A stretch of 8,240 bases of DNA from Burkholderiales bacterium (GTDB taxonomy: Bacteria > Pseudomonadota > Gammaproteobacteria > Burkholderiales > UBA11063): the NCBI GenBank assembly GCA_020697025.1, contig JAJFBO010000033.1, positions 1-8,240 of the forward strand, read 5' to 3'. The notes under the pieces are model-generated. The model saw only the letters and a list, made by a program, of their open reading frames with translations. It did no database searches and was not told the DNA's origin. A program made the position numbers and the translations under genes. Shown here piece by piece: positions 1 to 5,545 of the stretch. How positions within the stretch are numbered: position 1 is the first letter of the stretch; every line of letters starts with the position of its first letter.

Positions 1-1145
1 GTGCATTTACCACCGCTAGGGACTGGCTGGGCTGGATTCCATGAAGCCCGTCCTGGCGCTATAATTTTCCCGCCTAAACTGGCAGGACAAAAATATGCTG
101 GATCACCCATATTACATGAAGTACCACTAGCATAAAAATGGGCGCTTGCGGTTGCTAAACAGGAATTACCATTAGGCACACTGCTATTCCAGGATGAAGT
201 ACCAGAATACATAAATATGCCTTTAGCATTTGCATAATTTTGACACATTGTATTTGCATCATTTACTGGCAGCTTAGTTGCATCACAATAGTTTTGTGCT
301 GTGGCTGATGACTCCTTAACAATATTATCTAAATATAAATTTGTTTGCATAGTGGTATCATCCTTGTCCGTACTACTTTTTTTTAGAGTTGGATCACTCT
401 CCTGAGTACCAGACATGCTATCGCTTTTTGTTTTTAGCTGCGCAAATAATTGACTATTTTTAGTAAGATCCACAATTATTGAATAATCTAATAATCCTAG
501 TGCTCCATGACCATTTACAAATCCGCACTGAGAGGCTAATGGCCATGAATATGAAAGCCCTGTACCCTGCCTATTATTCATTCCCTGAATAATAAAACCA
601 TCAGCTCCTGGAACCAGTACCCCCGCATTACCGCCAATACTACGGGCAATTTTCATTGCCTCCAATAATGTAAAATTCCTGCCAGTATTGCCAAGACTGC
701 CAAAAACTAAATAAGCATTGAAATAATTATTTGTATTCGAGCCAGTTTTGCTGGCAGTATTACGCGTAATATACAGGCACGGGGCTTGAAAGTTTGCTAT
801 CATTTTAGATTCACCACGATAAAAATATTCTTTCAAAGTATTAACAGGAACTGCCATATCCTGCCAATAGCCAGAAGGCAAAAATATTTTGGTATTCTGG
901 TCAATCTCACGATAATTATCATTTACATATTTAATTGCCTCAGTTTGATAACTATTTATTTGGTCGGCTACCTGGTTATTTTTTTTGATTTTAAACATAA
1001 CCCCCATATAAGAGTTTGTTACCATAAACAAGCCAATTATGACCATTAGGGCAAACATTACCTCTAATGCACTAAACCCGTTTCGCCTGTGTGGACACAT
1101 ATTAACTTGTAATAACTTATCTAGCTGTTTATTTCTTTGTATCAT
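1..1145 (-). CDS. PilV-like type IVb prepilin / pilus-tip protein, 3' end beyond window
   Basis: The minus frame is open from ATG at 1145 to the left edge (381 complete codons, no stop), so the gene is partial. A short basic leader ends in Arg-Arg-Asn-Gly23. It is followed by Phe24 and, four residues later, Glu28, inside a hydrophobic helix of about 20 residues. This is the class III signal recognised by prepilin peptidase, with Glu at mature position 5. After the helix comes a Tyr/Asn-rich amphipathic stretch (residues 58-80), then a Gly/Ser/Asn-rich globular part. A charged Ser/Thr/Lys/Asp linker follows at about 235-265, and then a Cys-containing C-terminal part. Length and layout resemble the large shufflon-type PilV minor pilins of type IVb conjugative pili; that family assignment is inference. 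A second in-frame ATG at 1100 would give an 8-residue leader. Neither start has a convincing Shine-Dalgarno site. It lies 45 bases downstream of the membrane protein gene and is probably cotranscribed with it. Confidence 0.72.
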   Translation of the reverse strand, partial: MIQRNKQLDKLLQVNMCPHRRNGFSALEVMFALMVIIGLFMVTNSYMGVMFKIKKNNQVADQINSYQTEAIKYVNDNYREIDQNTKIFLPSGYWQDMAVPVNTLKEYFYRGESKMIANFQAPCLYITRNTASKTGSNTNNYFNAYLVFGSLGNTGRNFTLLEAMKIARSIGGNAGVLVPGADGFIIQGMNNRQGTGLSYSWPLASQCGFVNGHGALGLLDYSIIVDLTKNSQLFAQLKTKSDSMSGTQESDPTLKKSSTDKDDTTMQTNLYLDNIVKESSATAQNYCDATKLPVNDANTMCQNYANAKGIFMYSGTSSWNSSVPNGNSCLATASAHFYASGTSCNMGDPAYFCPASLGGKIIAPGRASWNPAQPVPSGGKC

Positions 1146-1190
1146 TTTTATGCTTTAATTATAATTACTTTATTATTTAATAACCAAGTG

Positions 1191-1979
1191 TTAACGTTCT
1201 GGTAAAAACACTGGGGAAATATATACATAAGTTAAAAATTTGTACAATCCGGTTGCCTGGATTTGTGTGCAAAATAAATTAAATAAAGCTTTAACTTTGC
1301 CAAGCTGTGAATTATTAGTATTATCCTCTGGAATTTGTCCAAAAACTTCAAGAACATTACATTGTCCATCTTGTTTTAAAAGCCATGGAATTGTCCAATA
1401 CATACTGTCACCCTGGTAAATATGTTTACTTAGCAATTGATTAGCTGCGCCCATTATTTCAGGAATGCTTATGTTAGTATATCCAGCTATACCACTGGCA
1501 TAGCCATCCCAAGTGGTAGCTAAATATAAGGTAGGCAGCACTGAGCTTTCGGCACTCCCATTTGAATAATTAAAACTCACGCTGCTATAATTTAGAAATA
1601 ATATCAGGTTTTTTTGGCTATATTTAGCAATCTGATTACTCTGATAATTAAGTTTAGTTACTTGTTCAACACTACCTGGATTGACTATACTATTAACATG
1701 CAAAGTTTCATAATTAGCTAATATATACTCAGTTACCAAATCATTATATTGCAGTATATTACCGGCAACAACATCTGCCTTAAATGCCAGGTAGTTGTCT
1801 CTGCCTGACATGCTGTTGCGTTTAGTTTCCATTAAAAAAAAGAAACCGGTAATAATTATTAACGCCAAAACAATAAATGATTGCATGGTGACTTTAATTT
1901 CCTCTAAAAGAAAAATCCTGCTTATTTTTAAGCTAAATTGATTTATAGATTTTAATCCTTTTTTAAATAGATTTACCAC
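1191..1979 (-). CDS. Membrane-anchored pilus-associated protein (PilM-like?)
   Basis: This is a 262-residue product if read from GTG at 1979, which directly follows an in-frame TAA. A hydrophobic helix spans about residues 34-50 and the rest is polar, so a single N-terminal inner-membrane anchor with a periplasmic body is likely. Right after the helix is a pattern of Ala-rich helix, Tyr78-Asn, Tyr85 and Asn-Tyr90. It recalls both the downstream pilin and the small PilM proteins of plasmid type IVb pilus operons, but at this length the match is only suggestive. There is no Gly-Phe-(x)3-Glu prepilin signature, so it is not expected to be processed like a pilin. The start is uncertain. ATG at 1886 (Met32) would place the helix at the extreme N terminus, as in PilM, and has an AGAGG at 1901-1905, but 14 bases upstream is long. 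The body has few Cys (residues about 207 and 237). Function is not established; the pilus role rests on the neighbouring pilin gene. Confidence 0.6.
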   Translation of the reverse strand: MVNLFKKGLKSINQFSLKISRIFLLEEIKVTMQSFIVLALIIITGFFFLMETKRNSMSGRDNYLAFKADVVAGNILQYNDLVTEYILANYETLHVNSIVNPGSVEQVTKLNYQSNQIAKYSQKNLILFLNYSSVSFNYSNGSAESSVLPTLYLATTWDGYASGIAGYTNISIPEIMGAANQLLSKHIYQGDSMYWTIPWLLKQDGQCNVLEVFGQIPEDNTNNSQLGKVKALFNLFCTQIQATGLYKFLTYVYISPVFLPER

Positions 1980-2186
1980 TTAATTTCAGGGATTTAGCAA
2001 ATATTATTAGCTCTTATATATATTATTTTTAAGCAATTTACTCAGATTTGGTAATACAGCAATATTATCCTTATTGGCAACATGTAATTAATAACTATGA
2101 AATAATCAAATAGTGACATTGATTATATGAAATGAAGTAGATTGTTAAATGAATGTTGAGAAAGGTAGACTTTCAAAAATATAATT

Positions 2187-2210
2187 AGAGTATATTAATG
2201 CTCTTTTTTT
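2187..2210 (+). terminator. Intrinsic terminator-like hairpin, plus-strand orientation
   Basis: The stem AGAGTAT (2187-2193) pairs with ATGCTCT (2198-2204), one pair being a G-T wobble. The loop is four bases (ATTA) and a run of six T follows (2205-2210). The geometry is that of a Rho-independent terminator reading rightward, although the stem is AT-rich and short. No plus-strand gene is visible upstream of it within the window, so it may end a small untranslated transcript or be a chance structure. Confidence 0.45.
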
Positions 2211-2315
2211 ATATCATTATGTAACTAACCTGATTTTTTAAAATGTGCACGCTCATCTCTTTAGTATTGATTAATGATTTTATATTATAAATTTTTTGGT
2301 ATTTTGGTTGATGCT

Positions 2316-2364
2316 TACTAAAATTTATCATAGAAATTGATGATATAATTAGTAAAATTTAGTA
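2316..2364. repeat. Imperfect 12-base inverted repeat
   Basis: TACTAAAATTTA (2316-2327) and TAAAATTTAGTA (2353-2364) are reverse complements except at one position, separated by 25 bases. It lies about 190 bases upstream of the mrr-like start. It could be a regulator-binding dyad, but in DNA this rich in A and T a chance occurrence is quite possible. Confidence 0.3.
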
Positions 2365-2474
2365 CAATCTGGAATGATAAAATATTTTGCACGGTAAACA
2401 AAAAAATTACTTTTTACGGGCTGGTAAAAGAATTTGTTAATAGATAAACTAAATCCGAAATAAAAACACAGAAA

Positions 2475-2502
2475 TTACAAATTGCAAATTTAAAGCTATA
2501 AG
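2475..2502 (+). promoter_or_regulatory. Candidate sigma-70 promoter for the mrr-like gene
   Basis: TTACAA (2475-2480) and TATAAG (2497-2502) are separated by 16 bases and resemble -35 and -10 elements. The distance to the ATG at 2551 is about 48 bases, which suits a short leader. Both boxes are imperfect and AT-rich DNA yields many such matches. Confidence 0.3.
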
Positions 2503-2540
2503 TTTCTTTTCAAATATTTTAGCTAGTCCTAATTTTTTTT

Positions 2541-2550
2541 GGAATAAATA
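2541..2550 (+). promoter_or_regulatory. Weak Shine-Dalgarno site of the mrr-like gene
   Basis: GGA at 2541-2543 sits seven bases before the ATG at 2551, within an otherwise T-rich then A-rich leader. This supports the 2551 start and is one of the few ribosome-binding signals visible in the window. Confidence 0.45.
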
Positions 2551-3360
2551 ATGATACAGGCATATACATATTTCTTTCCACTATTATTAAAAATTGTTGC
2601 AGAGTATAAAAGTATTGCGCTAAGTGAGGCAATAAAAAAACAAGAGCAATATAGTGAAGAAGATTTACGTCAAATGACTAGTTCACGTTATCCTTTACTA
2701 AGCCATAGGATAGCTTGGGCAAAAACATATTTGAAAAAAGCCGGGTTGATTTCTCAAGCAGCAAAAAAAGCCCCTGTGCAAATTACACAGAATGGCTATT
2801 TATTAGCAAGTCAAAAAGATAACGCATACCATAATTTACTAATACCTGATAATAATAACTTAACCCATGAGGAAATATTGATTGATACATATAGAACCCT
2901 CAAATCTGCAACATATAATGATTTGTTAGAGCAGTTTCGTTTAATGAATCCATATAATTTTGAAAAAATAATTTTAGACTTCCTTGTTCAAATGGGTTAT
3001 GGAAAAGCAATTGGTACACCATATACCAACGACGAAGGTATTGACGGCATCATAAATAAAGACCCGCTTGGGCTGGAAAAAATTTATATTCAAGTTAAAC
3101 GCTACCTTGCTAATAACAAAATTGGTCGCCCAGCACTCCACGCCTTTATTGGCTCAATTCATAATAAAAATAGCAAAGGCCTGTTTATTACAACTAGTGA
3201 TTTTACTGCAGATGCAGTAGAATATGCTAAACTTACTAATCTAGTTATCATTAACGGCGAACAATTAGCTGATCTAATGTTTGATTATGATTTTGGTGTA
3301 CAAACTAAAAGCACTATTTATATAAAACAATTAGATGAAGATTTTTTTGCAGAAGATTAA
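2551..3360 (+). CDS. mrr: Mrr-like type IV restriction endonuclease
   Basis: This 269-residue protein has the two-part layout of Mrr enzymes, which cut modified DNA without a partner methylase. Residues 1-100 look like the Mrr N-terminal winged-helix DNA-binding domain, with paired helices and a wing around residues 60-85. Residues 130-245 match the Mrr catalytic domain of the PD-(D/E)xK nuclease fold. There is an Asn-Pro-Tyr-Asn-Phe-Glu138 start, then Met-Gly-Tyr150-Gly. Asp165 lies in Gly-Ile-Asp-Gly, and Gln181-Val-Lys183 is the QxK variant of the second catalytic half-motif. The strand Gly-Leu-Phe-Ile-Thr-Thr-Ser (210-216) follows. All expected catalytic residues are present, so it is probably active. 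It is slightly shorter than the roughly 300 residues of E. coli Mrr but appears complete. It stands alone: the left neighbour is divergent, the right neighbours converge, and no methylase or specificity subunit is near. Substrate modification cannot be read from the sequence. Confidence 0.9.
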   Translation: MIQAYTYFFPLLLKIVAEYKSIALSEAIKKQEQYSEEDLRQMTSSRYPLLSHRIAWAKTYLKKAGLISQAAKKAPVQITQNGYLLASQKDNAYHNLLIPDNNNLTHEEILIDTYRTLKSATYNDLLEQFRLMNPYNFEKIILDFLVQMGYGKAIGTPYTNDEGIDGIINKDPLGLEKIYIQVKRYLANNKIGRPALHAFIGSIHNKNSKGLFITTSDFTADAVEYAKLTNLVIINGEQLADLMFDYDFGVQTKSTIYIKQLDEDFFAED

Positions 3361-3380
3361 TATGAGATTTTTGACTCATA
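3361..3380. terminator. Small hairpin between convergent genes, doubtful terminator
   Basis: TATGAG (3361-3366) and CTCATA (3375-3380) form a perfect six-base stem with an eight-base loop, directly after the mrr-like stop codon. The convergent kinase gene ends at 3419, so a bidirectional terminator would be expected here. No clear T tract follows on either strand, so the assignment is weak. Confidence 0.22.
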
Positions 3381-3418
3381 AATAGCACTTTTTCAGATTT
3401 ATTACAACTTCAAAATAA

Positions 3419-4954
3419 TCACCTATTGACCAAATTTATTATTACTGCAAAAGCTAATTCTTTAGGTAATATTTTAACTCCTAATGTAGTTGCCTGTTTC
3501 CGTATTTCCCAATCATTATGATGACTAGTCACTAATATACACTGTTCTATTTTAGTTTTATAGGCTATATCCAGACCATTAAGATTTTGTTTCAATAGTT
3601 CATAATCGGTTAATAAAAATATACTTTTCTTTTCTTCATCTGTTAAATTATTTATATAACTAATTGCTTCTTTGCCTTGCTCAAAATGCCTACGAGTAAT
3701 GTTTGGGACAAATGTTTTGAATTGACATTCCCAAGCTTCATGGACATATGGCTCATCATCAACTATAATTACTAAATCGTCTGGCTTTAATTCAATCTTA
3801 CTGGTAATCCAATTTGGCGTTTCAATTTTAGGAAAGTTTAGAGTAATCTTTGTACCCTGTTCTAATTCTGACTCTATAACAAAGCTTCCTTCATTATCGT
3901 TTAATGTATCTCTAATTTGACTAAAACCAATTCCATGACCATCAAGCTTATCTGATGTAACCGTAATATTATTCATGATTTTGTCTTTTACGTCGTTAGA
4001 AATTCCTTTGCCATTATCTTCAATAATAATCTGTACTTTATCATCGATAGTATCCATATGAATTGTGATAATACCGTCTTTGTCTTCAAGAGCATCAACT
4101 GAGTTATTAATTAGATTAGACATCATACGTTTAAAGGCATCAATATCAACATTTATGAAAGTAAAATAGCTATTAGGATTTATTTCTGTCACAAACTTTA
4201 TTGGTCGATTGCTATATTCATATTTCTTTTCAGTAACAATTTCTGTAAGCTCTGTGTAAACTGAAGCCCCAGTCCTTGTAACTCCGTTAATAGTAATACC
4301 ATCATCTTTTTGTTTGAACTGGCTTAAAAAGTTCTGGGTAATATCAATAATACGAGTAGAAAATTTACTCAGAGCACTACGCGTTTTTTCAGGTAAATCA
4401 TCACACCGGGGTAATATCATTTGTAGTGCAAATATAGGTGAAGCAATATCATGCGCTACTTGAGCCGCTATTTTTCTAAATTGGGCTTGCTGCTCTGCCA
4501 TGGCTTGATGTTTTTCATTTTCAAGTTTAAGAATTTTTGCTTGAGATTCTAAAGCATTTTTTTCAATTGTTATTTGACTGAGTTTAAGCTCAAACTCTAA
4601 GCGTTCTTTCTCTTTACGATCAGTTATATCTAAACAAATTCCCAAAACACCTATAATTTTATCATTTTGCATTAATGGCGTCTTTGTAGTTTCAGAAATA
4701 ATAACTCTATCAGGTAATGGTATATTTTCAATTCTTGTTACCGCTTTACCAGTAGAAATTACATATAAGTCATCTTTACGATAATCATCTTTATATCTTT
4801 TCCAAGGTAAATCTCCATCTTTTTTGCCAATCAATTCACTGTAATCCGAAATTTTACCTATTTCTAAAAATAATTTGTTACATCCTAAAAAAAGCCCATC
4901 TAAATCTTTCCAGAATACTGGGCACGGGACGTGGAATAAAACTTGCTCTAGCAT
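3419..4954 (-). CDS. Hybrid sensor histidine kinase (PAS-HisKA-HATPase-REC), copy 1
   Basis: This 511-residue protein has no signal peptide or membrane segment, so it is a soluble cytoplasmic kinase. A PAS sensor covers about residues 5-112, with Pro-Val-Phe-Trp-Lys-Asp, Leu-Gly-Cys-Asn and a terminal Asp109-Ile-Thr. A charged coiled coil runs 112-158. The HisKA dimerisation helix carries phospho-acceptor His168 in an H-box reading His-Asp-Ile-Ala-Ser-Pro. The ATPase domain has Asn284 (N box), Asp313-Asn-Gly-Lys-Gly (G1) and Gly339-His-Gly-Ile-Gly (G2). The C-terminal receiver (about 393-507) has Asp399/Asp400, probable phospho-acceptor Asp450 in Thr-Asp-Tyr-Glu, Thr476 and Lys498. All active-site residues are present. 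Internal His-to-Asp phosphotransfer is expected, but no Hpt or output domain is seen. In-frame stops precede the ATG closely, which fixes the start near 4954; the Shine-Dalgarno site is weak. It is the last gene of the array, and its kinase and receiver parts closely copy those of the gene starting at 7204. Confidence 0.92.
   Translation of the reverse strand: MLEQVLFHVPCPVFWKDLDGLFLGCNKLFLEIGKISDYSELIGKKDGDLPWKRYKDDYRKDDLYVISTGKAVTRIENIPLPDRVIISETTKTPLMQNDKIIGVLGICLDITDRKEKERLEFELKLSQITIEKNALESQAKILKLENEKHQAMAEQQAQFRKIAAQVAHDIASPIFALQMILPRCDDLPEKTRSALSKFSTRIIDITQNFLSQFKQKDDGITINGVTRTGASVYTELTEIVTEKKYEYSNRPIKFVTEINPNSYFTFINVDIDAFKRMMSNLINNSVDALEDKDGIITIHMDTIDDKVQIIIEDNGKGISNDVKDKIMNNITVTSDKLDGHGIGFSQIRDTLNDNEGSFVIESELEQGTKITLNFPKIETPNWITSKIELKPDDLVIIVDDEPYVHEAWECQFKTFVPNITRRHFEQGKEAISYINNLTDEEKKSIFLLTDYELLKQNLNGLDIAYKTKIEQCILVTSHHNDWEIRKQATTLGVKILPKELAFAVIINLVNR
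3443..4489 (-). repeat. Tandem paralogous repeat, kinase-receiver core (copy 1)
   Basis: This stretch (residues 156-504 of the 511-aa kinase, 349 codons) is colinear with 5591-6640. The only length difference is one codon, after Gln-Lys near residue 216. The segment around the phosphorylated His is identical at 59 of 61 residues. Similarity falls sharply just upstream, in the linker and PAS domain, so the repeat unit is the catalytic output module rather than the whole gene. Confidence 0.85.
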
Positions 4955-4972
4955 AATAATAATCTTTCATCA

Positions 4973-4998
4973 TCTAATAACTCTAATTATCTATTAGA
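4973..4998. repeat. Seven-base inverted repeat upstream of kinase copy 1
   Basis: TCTAATA (4973-4979) and TATTAGA (4992-4998) are perfect reverse complements with a 12-base spacer, in the 87-base gap before the ATG at 4954. No T tract follows on the minus strand, so it does not look like a terminator. It could be an operator or a leader hairpin; chance is also plausible in this AT-rich gap. Confidence 0.3.
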
Positions 4999-5041
4999 AA
5001 AGGTATCAAGTTGAACATATTTGCTTTTTCAACTAATTAGC

Positions 5042-5524
5042 TTAAGTTAAAAACTCTAAATTTGGGATATAGATTTTTGTTTTTTTTATAGCATTTGTCG
5101 TACTATAAGATACTTGCTTTTCAAGCTTTAACTGCTCAGACTCTTTTTCAGCAGTAATTTCAATTGATGTACCAACAACTCCTATAATTGTTCCGCTATC
5201 GTCATATAATGGCGACTTTACCGCACTAAAATATTTATATTTGCCTGTACTTATATCAATTATTTTATCTTCTTTAATAGAAATTTTCCCAGTATTTATT
5301 ACTTCATCTATATTTTTTTGCAACTCATCCGCAATAGCTTTATTTTTATATAATTCATAGACTGTTTTGTTAATTATATTTTCTTTTTTGACTGCACCTG
5401 TAGCTTTTAAAGTCCCTTCATTAACACTAATAAATCTACCATGGATATCCAACACATAAAAAGCAGCTGGTGCCATTTGTACAATAAAGTCTAGTTGCTT
5501 TAATATTTGTTCTTTATCTATCAT
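5042..5524 (-). CDS. Stand-alone PAS-domain protein
   Basis: The 160-residue product consists almost entirely of one PAS domain (about residues 9-124). It ends in the same Ser-Ile-Glu-Ile-Thr-Ala-Glu-Lys-Glu junction as the PAS of the upstream 552-aa kinase. It also shares Asp-Ile-Ser-Thr-Gly-Lys (90-95) and Ala-Val-Lys-x-Pro-Leu-Tyr (101-107) with that kinase. Instead of continuing into a long coiled coil and kinase, it stops after about 35 residues with a basic tail ending Lys-Ile-Tyr-Ile-Pro-Asn (150-155). No transmitter domain is present. The ATG at 5524 lies 21 bases after the stop of the 552-aa kinase gene, so translation from one transcript is likely, although no strong Shine-Dalgarno site is seen. 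It may bind the same ligand class or heterodimerise with the kinase PAS domains, or it may be a truncated kinase remnant still open to translation. The ligand is not predictable. Confidence 0.8.
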   Translation of the reverse strand: MIDKEQILKQLDFIVQMAPAAFYVLDIHGRFISVNEGTLKATGAVKKENIINKTVYELYKNKAIADELQKNIDEVINTGKISIKEDKIIDISTGKYKYFSAVKSPLYDDSGTIIGVVGTSIEITAEKESEQLKLEKQVSYSTTNAIKKTKIYIPNLEFLT

Positions 5525-5545
5525 TTTATGAATACTTTTAGAAGA

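Larger units (their letters stand above)
1980..2550. other. Gene-free AT-rich intergenic region between divergent genes
   Basis: No reading frame of convincing length or composition was seen on either strand over 571 bases. The region must contain the leftward promoter of the pilin pair and the rightward promoter of the mrr-like gene. It also holds a hairpin followed by T residues (2187-2210), an imperfect 12-base inverted repeat (2316-2364) and a weak promoter candidate (2475-2502), each listed separately. No tRNA, CRISPR array or insertion-sequence end was recognised. Confidence 0.7.

Noticed and set aside
786..1049. Plus-strand open frame of 87 codons
   Set aside because: It lies wholly opposite the prepilin gene, whose minus frame has a clear class III signal and stays open for 381 codons. 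The plus-strand product has no recognisable domain.
2316..2364. Insertion-sequence ends around the intergenic inverted repeat
   Set aside because: The arms are only 25 bases apart, no transposase sequence lies between or near them, and no target duplication was seen.
5042..5110. Programmed or accidental frameshift at the T8 run (5080-5087) joining the PAS protein to a kinase
   Set aside because: Following both alternative frames leads to stop codons within about 20 codons or fewer, with no kinase sequence in reach. The next kinase starts with its own complete PAS domain.
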